Source: Otatea glauca | Taxonomy: Eukaryota; Streptophyta; Magnoliopsida; Poales; Poaceae | NCBI GenBank assembly: GCA_036346275.1 | Contig: JAYEVK010000451.1 | Coordinates: 1 to 64,000 of the forward strand | Length of the DNA: 64,000 bases | Direction: 5' to 3' | Shown here: positions 52,798 through 64,000 of the stretch, piece after piece | Layout of the letters: every line of letters starts with the position of its first letter | Position numbering within the stretch: position 1 is the first letter of the stretch | Translations under genes and position numbers: made by a program | The notes under the pieces: generated by a model | Databases searched by the model: none | The model's input: the letters and a program-made list of their open reading frames with translations, nothing else | Told to the model about the DNA's origin: nothing

Positions 52798-55700
52798 TGT
52801 AATATCCCAAAATTTGGTTTTTTAAAAATCTTTTGTTTAGTTCATCTTTTCAAAAATACCCGCTGATTTTCTCGATTTAATAAAGCTTAATATGGAATTT
52901 TCTAATGCTAAAACAATTTAATTTGACTAATATAAACATAAATTAAAATAACTTTAGTTTTATTTGAGTTCATTGTGTTTCAAGAAATTTTCTGTAATTT
53001 TTTTAGATTTTTCAGAGTTCGTTTGCTATTCATTTGGATTTATTTGGAATTAATTTAAATTAAGCCTTTTGTTAAATTTAATTAAATTCTACAAAAGATT
53101 AAATAAAGTTTGGTCAAAATATTTTATTTGAGCACCAAATGTCTTAACATATTTTCTAGAATTTGTTTAGAATTTTTCTGGTATTTTTATGGCTCTAAAT
53201 GAATTATTTTAATTTTTGGAATTATTTTAATTGAGAAATTGGATTGAATCCATAATTTATTGGGCCCAATCCTTCCTCCATTCCCGCACCTCCACGTGTC
53301 AGCTCCCGAGCCGGCCATGTCGACGCCCAGCCGCAGCCCTCCGATCCCCATCCGAAGCACTGCAATGCGCCACGTCATCAGTAACTGTTCATTGCGCGCC
53401 AGGTGTTCGATCCGATCCGTTTTCAATCCAAATCCGGTTTTTCATCTTGTCTCCTTGTATGGCATGAATCCCAGGCCTATATAAGTGTTCTAAGACCCCT
53501 CCCACGCACCCCTAATCCCGAGAGCACCTCCCAAACCCGAAAAGTCGCACCCGTTCCTCTTCCGGTGCGCCGCCCTTGTCGGTCGAAATTGGCGTCGCGT
53601 TCCCCGTCGTTCCTGTGAGATTTTCTAAAATCTTCTTGTGTCATCTCGTGCCTTATGATCTAATCTACCTCTCCACCATATTTGGTGCAGTTTCATCTAC
53701 AAAATCAAAAGTTACGGTCGTTCCAATCTCTAATCTTGTTGTCGCCCGTTCTCCTTCATTTTTGTGAATTTTACTGTGCCCTTTTTACTGTAGACTCATC
53801 TTGATGTCCTCTACGCGGTGCTCACTCTAAATCAAGGTTTTGTTTGTGAGATTTCTGCAGAAAATTCAATCTTCCCCCATCAGATTGCGTGCGTACAGCT
53901 GAAAACTTCCTCGTGCGTCCCCTGTTAATCCAGAAGTTAAAACTCTGATCCTTTCACGTCATGTTTTTTCTTAGTGTTCCAGATAGTTCTCTGTAAAATT
54001 TGGTTAGGTTTCATCCATTATTTTAATAGTTATGACCGTTTGATCTATTAGATTTAGTAGCCGTTCATTGGTACTTTTGTGATCTGTCCATTGGGTTGCC
54101 GCCAAATCCACTTATACCGTTGAGCTCGTCTTGTCGTGTTCTACGTGGTGCTCACTTCCCCTTTCTTGTTCCATCAACCAAAATTTTTAATATTCGTTAG
54201 CCGCCGCCTTTCGTCGGTGTCGCGCACCGTGTTTTGCCGCCAACCATCTTAGTTCGCCTTGGTCGTGACGTCATGTCTAGTAGGCCATCATTCTCTAGTT
54301 TGCCCATCTTTAGAGTTCATTTGGTCTTCGGTTGCCATCAATGCCATATTCTACAATCTACCCGTCGTCTTCGATCTAGTTCCTTTTATTATCGGATCTT
54401 GTTTCGGTTAGCCACCCTTGGTAATCTTTTATCGCAGAGCCAACCCTACCTATCCTATCCCTATGCCAAGCGGATCTATCCGCGAGTCGTTCCTCTCAAA
54501 CCCTAACTTAACCTTGGGTCCAATCTGTCGTTGACGATGCATCATGTCATGTAAACCTCGCAACTCACAGATCAATCCTGAGCCATATCATAACCTTGCT
54601 ACCATATCATTGTATCGACAATCGACATCTTATCTTTGCATGATTGTCCTGTCGTTGCTTCGCTATCATCACATGTGTGCATGCACGCAAAAGCCCTAGT
54701 GCAATATCATCATCCTCTCTATCGCCTTATCGTAATCTAACCCCATCACCAATGAGTTTAGCCTTGTCTTCATTTCCTCGCTGCCTTGTCATCGTCAAGC
54801 CTTTTGATCGACGTATGACTGATCTTAGATCGAATCGCATGAATGTCGACCCCACTTGTCCATGTCCTATTCTTGAAAATCTAATCTGCCATTGACCTAG
54901 AAGTCATTCGTGGACTTGGTCGATAGACCATTGGCCATATGTCATATCCTTGTGCCATATCTAATCTATTAGTCTATCTTTCTTTTGTTTGACTGCGTAT
55001 CTGTTTAGTCAACAAAAGTCAAAATTGAGCATCAGTTTAGTTCATTGCGAACTAACGTATCTTTATGGACCCGGTTTATAGATCGAGAGCCCATAAGTCA
55101 TTGTCTATCCAATCAAGATAATAACTTTAGAAGAAATATTCCTTGGAATATTATTCTTCCTTTCTCAGTTATCAGTCTTTTCCTTTTGGTGTATTCCGAA
55201 AGCTCGTTCTCTTTTGTCTAATCTCTGATCTAATCCATTCAAGTTCCAAAATTCATCTAAGCCTTTGTGATCCAATACTATCTGTTCTCAATTTGGATTT
55301 TATTTGATTTACCTTTTGAGTTGGTTTGTATTTGCTTCTTCGTTGTTATAAGGAGCTGAAGATCAAGAAGGTAAAGATTGAAGATCGAAGATCAAGAATC
55401 AAAGATAAGGAGTAAAGAATAGTAAAAAACGCAAGGGCCAGGCAAGTTGTGCTTTGATCATGTTGAACACATGTTTGCAAAGATGCTACTTTATTTTACT
55501 TTATGTGCACCCGACACTGATTCATGTGTAGATCTGTTTTCAAAATAAATTGGGATTTAGCTATTTAACCTATTTTAGTATACCCTACCTTGCCATTGTA
55601 TGCCATGATCTAATTGTCACCCTAGGATGGTTAATTAATAGTTGGTTAATATTGATAATCAACATGGGCTGGTTAGACCGTCGTAGATTGCTTAGCCATG

Positions 55701-57034
55701 CCATGTCATCACATCTGTTGAATCATCACTGATTAATCTTGACTAATGGAATATGGAACAATGTTATGAACTTGTGTGTCATGTGTGGTCACACAATGAC
55801 ATTGCGTTGTGGTGACGAGTGGATGTCACGCAACTAGGTTGACTTGTTGATAGCATGTGGTGCTTGGTAATCAACTGGGGTGGTAATGATTTAGATTGGG
55901 GGAAGTGACGAGGGGCAGTGTGCCAAGGTGCACCAGATTTGGCAGAGGGTATGTGGAAGTCTTGCCCTAATCACCCAAAGGACTTAACCTTGCAAGCCTT
56001 TGACCTGAGTCTTACTTGTAACCACATGTCTGGTATGGGACAGAACTAGTTGATTAGGGTTCTAATATCTTTCCTCTGATACCTCGGGATGATAGTACAC
56101 GGAGGTGTATCTGTGTGGGGGAGCGTACCTGTGCTACGGCTTGGTGCCCATCCAATGGTGTTGGCCTGTACTATACTCCAGCTCTGTGTGAGGGGTGTGA
56201 CAGTGAGGGCAATACCGAAGAGATTCATTGGTTAAGGTAGAGGTTCCTGAAAGGCTTGTTGCGCACAATCACCTGTGTGGTGAGCGGCTGTATCTTGTGG
56301 GTAAAGTGCATAACCTCTGCAGAGTGTAAAATCTATTTGAATAGCCGTGCTCGCGGTATTGTGCAATGCTCGAGAATTACAGTCAAGGGTTAGACTTTTG
56401 GTAAACAAAACTTATCGGGATGGCAGGATGCCATGAAAGTGGAAATTGACTTACGATTGGAAACTTGGTTTACTTCAGAAATGCTGAATCTATCTATTAC
56501 TGTTATTTGTTTTACAGTCTTTACAATCTATTTATTGTATTTGTTCATAAATGTTGCTTATTGCAAAATAGTCATAATAGCCTTTTCCTTTGGAATAAGC
56601 CTTGCATATAGTTACATAGAATTGCATTCTTTGCACAACTTGTTGAGTGCTTTATGTACTCACCCCTTGCAACACACAAAATCATCAGTTGAGGAGAAGA
56701 CTACAACTTTAAAAGAGGAGGAGTTCCACGAGGAGGCGAATATCTAGTAGTTGAACCTTGTCAGTTGCCTGTGGCATATTGATGGGATTCATCGACGTTC
56801 TTCATTCCGCTGCTGTTTTTTTATTTTGAGTTGAAGCCACCAAGGCCTCACAACTGTAAGTTTGACCTTAAGGTCGTTCAATAGTTCTATATTAATAGAT
56901 GAAGTCTTTTATTTATTATTTCCGCTGTGTATGATTGTGATATTTCATCTATGTTGAGACAGTGTGCACTAGCGTGATCCTGGACTAGTGCTGAATACAC
57001 AGAGGGTCCGGATTTGCATATTCGGGTCCTGACA
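52798..57034 (+). mobile_element. I: solo LTR of a Tekay/Del-type Gypsy element
   Basis: 4237 bp from TGTAATATCCC to GGGTCCTGACA, flanked by CAGCC (52793-52797) and TAGCC (57035-57039), a 5-bp duplication with one change. It starts and ends like LTRs H and K and shares the TTGTTGAGTGC / TGTACTCA block (about 56640). It contains a TATA box (53478) and no gag or pol. It is inserted in element E, hence younger than E. Confidence 0.92.
53478..53485 (+). promoter_or_regulatory. TATA box in solo LTR I
   Basis: TATATAAG, 680 bp from the LTR start, preceded by GC-rich upstream sequence. Such a solo LTR may still start transcripts toward the right. Confidence 0.55.
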
Positions 57035-57039
57035 TAGCC

Positions 57040-57223
57040 TAAAATCTAACACCATCCTGAGATAAAAAATATGCCAAAAATAAACTCAAACATAGGATCA
57101 AGATATGCAAACCAGAAATTTCATGATTTCATATATGGTAATGAACTCAGCAAAAACCCTGTGGCATAAAATAACAGCAATATAAAATGACTACATAATC
57201 CCAAAAAAAGGAAATATTGTAGT
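57040..57223. other. Element E interior, no gene seen
   Basis: A-rich sequence between solo LTR I and the second hairpin. No conserved protein. Confidence 0.4.
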
Positions 57224-57317
57224 GTTGTCGAGACGTGTATCTCCTACTATCTACTCTGTCACCTCTTTTCACTTGGAGGTGACATAGTAGATAGTAGGGG
57301 ATAAACGTGTCGACAAC
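57224..57317. repeat. Second hairpin in element E
   Basis: Arms of about 42 bp with about four mismatches: GTTGTCGAGACGTGTATCTC on the left and its complement ending GTCGACAAC on the right, loop about 10 bp. Shares the GTTGTCGAGA / TGTGTATCT phrase with the hairpin at 52515-52653. Confidence 0.75.
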
Positions 57318-57939
57318 AGGTCAAAAATAAACTCAATTTTGGGCATGGAAAGTTTTTATCATTTGCAAATGCAGTCATCCATCTAAACTTTTAGGTTATA
57401 AGGTCAAGCTATTGAATATTGATCGAGCTGCTACCGTAAGTTTGATCTATCTATTGTATTGCCAATGCCATCTTGCTTTGTGCACCAATGTCAGATCAGA
57501 CCTCAAAATGCTATGCTTATTTTTGTGTTGGGCACGAAGTGTGATCTGGATTGCAACTGAAATGAATGAATGGGAAGTAACTAGAAAGGCCAGGATAGGA
57601 TATTAATGAATGAGTTCACCATCCATATTATCAGTCAGTGAATCGCTTCGCCGCAAAACAAAGGCGAAATATTGTCCGATGGAAGTTGAAGCTTAATGAA
57701 CCAAACATGCAAGGTGGTATCTGCTTTCTAAGTTAACACAAGTTTCTAGCAGTACACTAAAACCAATCCATATCTAGAAATTGGCAAATGCAAATATATA
57801 GCACTAGGACGTATGTTGAAGCAAAATGTCCTAGCAATGAGTTAGTATATTCGTGCTACTAAAAACTAGTAATGCTATACTTTTTGTAAGAGCAACTAGT
57901 AAACAAGAGCCTAATATTTATTGAAGATTGTGATACCAA
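57318..57939. other. Element E interior, no gene seen
   Basis: About 620 bp with only short frames. Probably intronic or decayed. Confidence 0.4.
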
Positions 57940-58160
57940 GCAGTGGGGGAGTTGCCGGTGCAGCGAGTAGAGGGAGTCGCCGGTAGAGGGAGTCGCGGTG
58001 TTGGAGTCGCCGGTGGAGCGAGTGGAAGGAGTCGCCTGTGGAGCGAGTGGAGGGAATCGCGGTGGGGGTTGCTGGTGGAGGGAGTCGCAGTGGGGCACAG
58101 TCGGGAGAGTCGTCGGTGGGGGGCGGCGACTGGTCGTGGGGCAAGGCAATTGGCGGTGGG
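57940..58160. repeat. GC-rich short tandem repeats near right end of element E
   Basis: Repeats of a GAGGGAGTCGCCGGTG-type unit (15-18 bp, a dozen copies). The minus-strand reading is Pro/Thr/Ser-rich but I consider it non-coding. The position is where the promoter or leader of the minus-strand gene would be. Confidence 0.6.
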
Positions 58161-58249
58161 TCGGTTCTAGGGTTTGGTGCGCGGGAGGAAAAGAAGAGTG
58201 AGTGAGAAGGATTAATGTAGAGTGAGTGGAAGGGAGGGTATTATTCGGT

Positions 58250-58985
58250 CGGAAGCAACTCTGTCGGTTCTAGAGAAAAAACTGACTGCAATAACAAACA
58301 TCTGTTTCAGTTGTTCAAAAAAACCGACTGAAATAAATGAAGATCTGTGTCAGTCCTTAGTAAAAACCAACTGCAAAAAGTTACCATCTATGTCAGCTTT
58401 AGGACATAACTGATACAAATAAAATTAGGCATCAAATGGTACAGGCGAACATTATTATCAGTTCTAAAATCAAACCGATACAAATTGAGGAGTATCACTA
58501 TCGGTTTTCAGTAAAAACCGACACAAATAAAAGGTGAACATTAGTAACGGTTCTACTATAAAACCGATACAAATATAAAACACATCAATATCGATTTTAA
58601 GCAAAAACCGACACAAATGTAGCCTACTGCACAAATCGAGAATTGAATATCACTTTCGGCTATTAGCAAAAAACCGACAAAAATATTGATAAACATCACT
58701 ATCTGTTTTTAAGAATGAACCGACACTAATATATGCTATTGCACAAACTGAAGCATAGAACATCACTATCGGTTTTTAAAACAAAACTAACACAAATTAT
58801 TGCAATTATCACTATCGGTTTCTAACAGAATACCGACACAATTATTTGTTATCACTATCAGTTTATTACTAAAAATCGACACAAATGTAGCCTACTGCAC
58901 AAATCGAATATGGAATATCACTATCGGGTATTAGCGAAAAACCGACAAAAATATTCATAACTATGTGTCGAATATCTAAACATGG
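58250..58985. repeat. Right subterminal repeats of element E
   Basis: More than fifteen alternating copies of ATCACTATCGGTTTT and AAAACCGACACAAAT variants, spaced 20-45 bp, mirroring in theme the CTCTATCGGTTC motif at the left end. Confidence 0.75.
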
Positions 58986-58992
58986 GGTAGTG

Positions 58993-59154
58993 TGTGCAAA
59001 GGATACGTGAAGGATATGTTCTAACGATATATAGATATTTCGGATATTACGGGCCCAGTTCTATGGGATAAGATTGAAGGGATACGCGTAGGGTACACTA
59101 GCGCACAATAACAATTTCTACCTCGTAAACCAGAAAGCCACGCAAGTAGATGAT
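58993..59154. other. Unassigned 162-bp interval
   Basis: Between CACTA element E and element K. No gene or known repeat recognised. Confidence 0.3.
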
Positions 59155-62100
59155 TGTAAGGACCCGAATCCACTGATTCGAACCCACTGTGTTTACCGCA
59201 CTAGTCCCAGGATCAACGCTAGTGCACACAGCTCAACATTGGTACATATCACATCATACTCAACGATAATAGAATAATAGTTCATTCATTGATATATCTA
59301 AAGGTATGATCTTATGACCGACTTACATTATTAAGCCACGCAGGGCAAGACTGAAAATATAAACTAATAATTATGCGTGAAACTAGAAAACGAGATAGCT
59401 CATCGTTCACCACAGCAACCGACAAGGCTCGGACCCTAATGACTCGTGTCTTCCTGGACTTCATCTTCCAACACAGGTGTAGATTCTTCAACTGTTGATT
59501 ATTGTTGTTTGGCAAGGGTGAGTACTTAAGCACTCAACAAGTTGTGCACATAATGCAATTCTATGTATTTATATGCAAGGCTTATTCCAATGGATAGGCT
59601 ATCATGGCTATTTTGCAATAAGCAGCATTTATGAACGAACACAGTAAATAGATTGTAAAGACTGTAAAACAAATATCAATAATAAATAAATTCAGTATTT
59701 CTCAAGTAAACCAAGTTTCCAATCCTAAGTCAAATTCCATCTTCCATATGGCCTTCCGCCATCCCAACCAAGTTGTCCAATTAATTAAACTAACCCTTAA
59801 TCGTAATTCTAGCATTGCTCAATACATGAGCACGGCTATCCGAATAGTTTCACACCCTGCAGAGGTTATGCACTTTCCCCACGTGATACAACCAAACACC
59901 ACCAAGGCGAGTGATTATAACAAAGCCTTTACAATGCTCTGACTTAACCCGATACTACCCACTAAGGTTTCAACACTGGTGGGTCTGAAAACCATAACCA
60001 GGGCCCCCCTCTTGCGCCATGTGAATTTCACCATAACTCGGGAACTCACACCGACCACGATAGTACCAAAATTAAGACATTGCAAATTACTCAGCTAGGC
60101 TGGCCCATATCAGACATGTGGTTGCATGATTGACTCAGGTCAAAGGCTTGCAAGGTTAAGTCCTTAGTGTGATCAAGGCAAGACATCCACATACCCTCTG
60201 CCCATCGGGCCCACCTTGGCATACTCGCCCCCTGTCACTTTCCCCAATCTAAATGATCATCACCCAGTTGATTACCAAGCACCACATGCTATCAACAATT
60301 CAACATCATTGCGTGACATGACTCGCCACAACAACTCAATCTTATCGTGTGATCCCACATGACACACAAGTTCATAATATTGTTCCATATTCCATTAATC
60401 AAGATTAATTATCAATGATTCTGACACATGTGATGACGTGGCATGACTAAGCAACTAATACGGACTAATCCTCCAATGTTGATTATAATTATTAACCAAC
60501 TATATTTAACCAATCTAGGGTGACAATGGATCATGGCATACGATGACAAGGTAGGGTATAGATCAATCTGGTATATTAGCTAAACCCAATCTAATTTAAA
60601 ACAATTGTATATTTGAAATATATGCAATATGGTAAAACAAACATACCAATTTTATAAACATGGGTTCAACATGATCAAAGCACAACTTGCCTTGGAATAG
60701 GTCCTGATCTGGTTCTGGAACTTGCTCTTGAGTTGCTGAATCTTCCTTCGAAGCGTCGCACAATTCAACGCTCACGCTGCATCAAGGAGAAAAGCAAATA
60801 CATACCAAAACAGAGAGCAATTGAACTCCAAAAATCAAATAAAATTCACCATTAAATAGATCTCAATTTTACAAATTTTTATAAATTGGAATCACTCAAA
60901 TCCGAGTTACGATACAAAAGATATAGCCTTTTGAAGTTTGAAATAAATCTGAAATCGAAAATCGAAATTGAAATTAATGATTTATTTTTATATCGAAAAG
61001 CGATTATTGCGTGATCATGACGTCACGCTGGCGTCAGCCTGGCCTGGACCAATCAGAGCACGACAGTGGCCCTGGTGCATAGACCTGGTCCATGGGACCT
61101 CCTCTAGTCTCAGTGAACCGGCCAGATGACGCCTCGGTGCGTGTTCGCCACACAAGACGATCCAGTTGGTCGCCCGCACGGTTCAATCTTGCTCAAGAAG
61201 ATGGATCGGATGGCCACGATTACTCGCAACGTGGCAAAACCTCACCCCTCCGTTACAGATCGGACGGTCCAGGGTTCACCCGACGACAATGGCGAAGCGG
61301 CGGCGAGAAGACCCACCGGAGACGAGGAAGAAGCCCTGGGCGACAGCGTTCCGCCGCTTTCCGACGAGAAGAAGTGGAGTAGACAACGCGGCACACCTCG
61401 ACGAGTTCGGATCACGGGAGCAAACGCCAAAAGCCGATTTAACCGCGACCAACTCGAGCAAAACCGTGGCAACCGCAGAGCTTCCACTCCGACGAGCCTC
61501 GGGCGCACTCCACGACGATTCTCGCGAAACCCTCCAACCAAAAGATGCGGACGTTGAGGATTCTCGGGAAGGTCATGACCCCTTAAATACCTCGACGCGC
61601 AAGACGGGCGCCGATCCTAACCGACGCTGGCGGCGAGTCCTTCTTGATACGGCGGCGCCCGAGTCCCGCCGAGACGACGATGGCGATCATCCACATGGCG
61701 CAACGGACGCACCGATTTCCCGACGAGATCCAATCGGGCCTTCGCTGAATCAACAAACGCGATCGGTTAGGGTTACGAAAGACACGGTCCACCTCGACCA
61801 CGCGATCACAATCCTACGGCTTAGGCACACTTGGCGACGTGGCAAGACGCAAGCCATACGATCGTGATCCAACGGCCAAGACGATTCCTTCTCGAGACAT
61901 GGGCTAACCGGCCACATTACAATGGGTCAAGACAGCGATAAAGTGTATGGGCCGAGCCCAACACTGTTTCACCGCTTTCAAAAGGATTTCCCATTTTAAA
62001 TAATTCCGTAAATTCATTTTATTTATTTTAAGCGATAAAACTAATAGGAAAAATCCAAGAAAAATCTCAAAAATACTTTGAGACATTCTGGACTTAAATA

Positions 62101-62286
62101 AAATATTTTTGTCAAAACTTTATTTTAACTTTGCATAAATTTAAATAGATTTGAACAAATGGTCAATAAACTTAAATGAAAAATAATTCAAATAAATCCA
62201 GAAAAATCCAAATAAATTCCAGAAAATCATAAATGCATATTTAAGCAATAAAATAATATAATTAGGCCAAATTTTGGGATGTTACA
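59155..62286 (-). repeat. Element K 3' LTR (3132 bp)
   Basis: From the inverted end (plus-strand TGTAAGGACCCGAATCC at 59155) to the inverted start (GGGATGTTACA at 62276-62286). A GC-rich block at 61020-61900 contains a minus-strand TATTTAAGG near 61580 that may be its TATA box. Open frames in that block lack protein features. Confidence 0.92.
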
Positions 62287-62300
62287 AACCTCCCCCTTAA
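62287..62300 (-). promoter_or_regulatory. Polypurine tract of element K
   Basis: Minus-strand reading TTAAGGGGGAGGTT, adjoining the LTR start. The same site is present in J at about 46395-46408. Confidence 0.85.
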
Positions 62301-62326
62301 CAGAATCTCGACCCCGAGATTTAGGG

Positions 62327-62770
62327 CTAACTAGAGACTAGGTTCGGAAATTCTGATTTCAACTCTTCTTCTCGCTCCCAAGTGGCTTCACTTTCGGAAT
62401 GATTGCTCCATTGAACTCTGCAAAAGCGAATAGACTTGTTTCTGGTCTTGCGCTCCATAACATCCAAAATTCTAACCGGTTGCTCTTTATAAGTTAAATC
62501 TTCTTGCAGCTCTATTGCATCCAATGGGGTTTGCTCCGTTGGCACTCTAAGACATTTCTTGAGTTGTGACACATGGAATACATCATGTACTCCTGCCAAA
62601 GACTGAGGCAACTCTAACTGATACGCTACCTCTCCTCGATGGCTCAGAATCTTGAACGGACCCACGTATCTTGGTGAAAGCTTTCCTTTAACATGAAATC
62701 TTTTAACGCCCTTAAGAGGGGTAACCCTGAGATACACATGATCTTCTGGTTCAAAACTCAAATCTCGCAT
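62327..62770 (-). CDS. Element K pol: integrase C-terminus with chromodomain
   Basis: 147 residues open without interruption. The first part is the GPY/F-like module (Y-V-G-P-F-K-I-L, V-F-H-V-S-Q-L-K-K-C-L), followed by a chromodomain (R-F-C-R-V-Q-W-S-N-H-S-E-S-E-A-T-W-E-R-E), which in chromoviruses directs insertion by binding histone H3 tails. The aromatic cage looks partly conserved. A stop at 62771-62773 separates it from the integrase core, so it is part of a broken pol rather than a free gene. Confidence 0.88.
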   Translation of the reverse strand: MRDLSFEPEDHVYLRVTPLKGVKRFHVKGKLSPRYVGPFKILSHRGEVAYQLELPQSLAGVHDVFHVSQLKKCLRVPTEQTPLDAIELQEDLTYKEQPVRILDVMERKTRNKSIRFCRVQWSNHSESEATWEREEELKSEFPNLVSS

Positions 62771-62773
62771 TTA

Positions 62774-63754
62774 CTATCCGCGTAGTTTTTCTGCCTTGAC
62801 TGCTATCTTCAACCTTTCTCGATCATTGCGACTTGACTTTCGGCCTCGAGGATATCCGCCCAAAACCAAACGCCTCTCTGCTTCATTCCAATTTAACTGA
62901 GTACGACAAGCACGCCCATACAACGCCTCAAATGGTGACATCTGCAGGCTAGCTTGATAGCTATTATTGTAACTGAATTCTGTGTATGGCAAACATTTAT
63001 TCCATGACGTAGCATAAGCTAAAGCACAAGCTTTCAACATATCCTCTAAAATCTGATTTACTCTTTCAGTCTGACCATCTGTTTGCGGGTGATATGCTGT
63101 ACTAAAATTCAGACGAGTTCCCATGGCTTCATGCAACTTATTCCAAAATCTCGAGGTAAATTGGGTACCTCTGTCCGACACAATCTTCTTAGACACTCCA
63201 TGCAAGCATACAATCCTTGATATATATAGCTCTGCTAAACGATCTCCCGAGTAAGTGATCTTTACTGGGATAAAATGGGCGACCATGGTTAGACGATCCA
63301 CAATAACCCAAATGGAATCGTAACCCCTCTGAGTCTTAGGTAAACCGGTGATAAAATCCATTCCGATTTCCTCCACTTCCGCTCTGCATTTTCAGCAGGT
63401 ACGCAATGCATCACTGGTCTTTGATGCATGGCTTTTACCCTCTAACATACGCCACATAAAGCAACATGCTCACTACTTCACGCTCATATTAGGCCACCAA
63501 AATCTCTTTCAAATCCCGTACATCTTGGCACTTCCTGGATGAATTGAGTACTTAGAATCGTGAGCTTCTTCAAGAATCAATTGCTTTAGTTCCTTTTTAT
63601 CCGGCACGCAAATTCGGCCTTTGAAAAACATGGTTCCTTGCTCATCCAGAGTGAAATCTACGGCTAGGCCTTCCTCCTTTTTAGCCTTGATCTTAGAAAT
63701 TTTATCGTCATCTTTCTGGCCTTCACTAATCTGATCCTCCAGTGTTGGCTTCAC
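62774..63754 (-). pseudogene. Element K integrase core and zinc region
   Basis: Core domain G-M-D-F-I-T-G-L-P (63360), S-D-R-G-T-Q-F-T-S-R-F-W (63180) and H-P-Q-T-D-G-Q-T-E-R-V-N-Q (63075-63090): the three catalytic residues D, D and E are all present. The amino-terminal zinc region starts H-D-S-K-Y-S-I-H-P-G (about 63555), with a frameshift between 63377 and 63508 and a stop near 62774. Comparatively young but disabled. Confidence 0.88.
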
Positions 63755-64000
63755 TTCCAGTGCTTGCAGTTACCATTCCTTGCGGAACGACTTCCAACCT
63801 TAGTTTCTAAAATTCCTTGCATAGTTCTGGTTGATCCTCCATTGTTAGCGTATTTGCACTATGGCTCTTTCGACTCAGAGCATCTGCTACCACATTGGCT
63901 TTCCCGGGATGATAATGAATTCCCACATTATAATCCTTAATTAGCTCTAGCCATCTTCGCTGTCTCATATTCAGATCTACTTGAGTGAATATGTATTTTG
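63755..64000 (-). pseudogene. Element K RNase H end, cut by window edge
   Basis: End of RNase H (R-R-W-L-E-L-I-K-D-Y-N near 63950, then A-D-A-L-S-R near 63880), in the typical order before integrase. Runs off the window. Confidence 0.8.

Larger units (their letters stand above)
49376..58992 (-). mobile_element. Element E: En/Spm-type CACTA transposon
   Basis: Left end CACTACTACATGAATA (49376), right end inverted CACTACCCCATGTTTA (58992). Repeated subterminal motifs lie at both ends (about 49490-49740 and 58250-58980). Without the solo LTR I it is about 5.4 kb. It contains a minus-strand accessory-type gene (49760-52233) with Transposase_24-like, DUF8039-like and Ulp1-like (C48) parts. No TNP2 catalytic transposase was recognised. 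The 3-bp flanks (ATG at 49373, TGT at 58993) do not match, so boundaries or the insertion site have changed. Confidence 0.72.
59155..64000 (-). mobile_element. Element K: Tekay/Del chromovirus, runs off window
   Basis: Minus-strand Gypsy element with its 3' LTR (59155-62286), polypurine tract and pol from 62327 to the window end. Pol carries integrase with a C-terminal chromodomain, the mark of the Tekay/Del chromovirus clade, which in grasses has LTRs of 3-4 kb. This identifies H, I and J as relatives. The 5' LTR and target duplication are beyond 64000. Confidence 0.92.

Noticed and set aside
57859..58149. Pro/Thr/Ser-rich frame at the right of element E
   Set aside because: Produced by the short GC-rich tandem repeat. 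No start context or domain.
58250..58985. Regularly spaced short repeats resembling a CRISPR array
   Set aside because: Repeats are degenerate, alternate in orientation, and lie at the end of a CACTA transposon in a plant-type sequence. They are subterminal repeats.
61092..61867. Frames up to 233 codons in LTR K
   Set aside because: Three overlapping frames in the GC-rich block of an LTR, Arg/Ser/Pro-rich, no domain. Considered non-coding.

Overview
This window looks like nuclear DNA of a grass (Poaceae), probably pericentromeric or other repeat-dense heterochromatin. I find no host gene and no rRNA or tRNA gene. Nearly every kilobase can be assigned to an LTR retrotransposon or a CACTA DNA transposon, most of them nested inside one another. 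The element families (Tat-lineage, Tekay/Del and CRM-like Ty3/Gypsy, and En/Spm CACTA elements with grass-type ends) are the basis for calling it a grass. No species can be named.

Regions 1-1071 and 40227-46204 belong to the outermost element F, a Gypsy element on the minus strand. Element A (plus strand, 1072-40226, TSD GGGTC) is inserted between its integrase and RNase H parts. Element B (minus strand, 1527-25567, TSD GATTT) lies inside the 5' LTR of A. B is itself interrupted by a CRM-like Gypsy element D (plus strand, 3057-10429, TSD TGTCT/TGGCT) in its 3' untranslated repeats, and by a CACTA element G (16772-21908, TSD ACC) inside its reverse transcriptase. The gag of A is further split by a 3.56 kb solo LTR H (26962-30521, TSD GCAGC). 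Removing the insertions restores element bodies of about 11.5 kb for both A and B, and an exact 648 bp 5' LTR for A that equals its 3' LTR in length.

From 46205 to the right end lie J, a collapsed Tekay/Del-type Gypsy element (46205-48919), then an En/Spm-type CACTA element E (about 49376-58992) carrying a decayed minus-strand gene and split by a 4.24 kb solo LTR I (52798-57034, TSD CAGCC/TAGCC), and finally a Tekay/Del chromovirus K (minus strand, 3' LTR 59155-62286, pol running off the window).

The most interesting biology is in A and B. Each is a dual-RNase-H (Tat-lineage) retrotransposon carrying a separate, intron-containing gene on the opposite strand, placed tail to tail with pol. In A this gene has a plant-mobile-domain (PMD) type protein. 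In B it resembles the 'putative gypsy type transposon' (Transposase_28) family. B also has a third, 64-codon antisense gene next to its 3' LTR with its own TATA box and polyadenylation signal. All retroelement proteins are damaged by stops and frameshifts, several of them consistent with C-to-T decay of methylated DNA.
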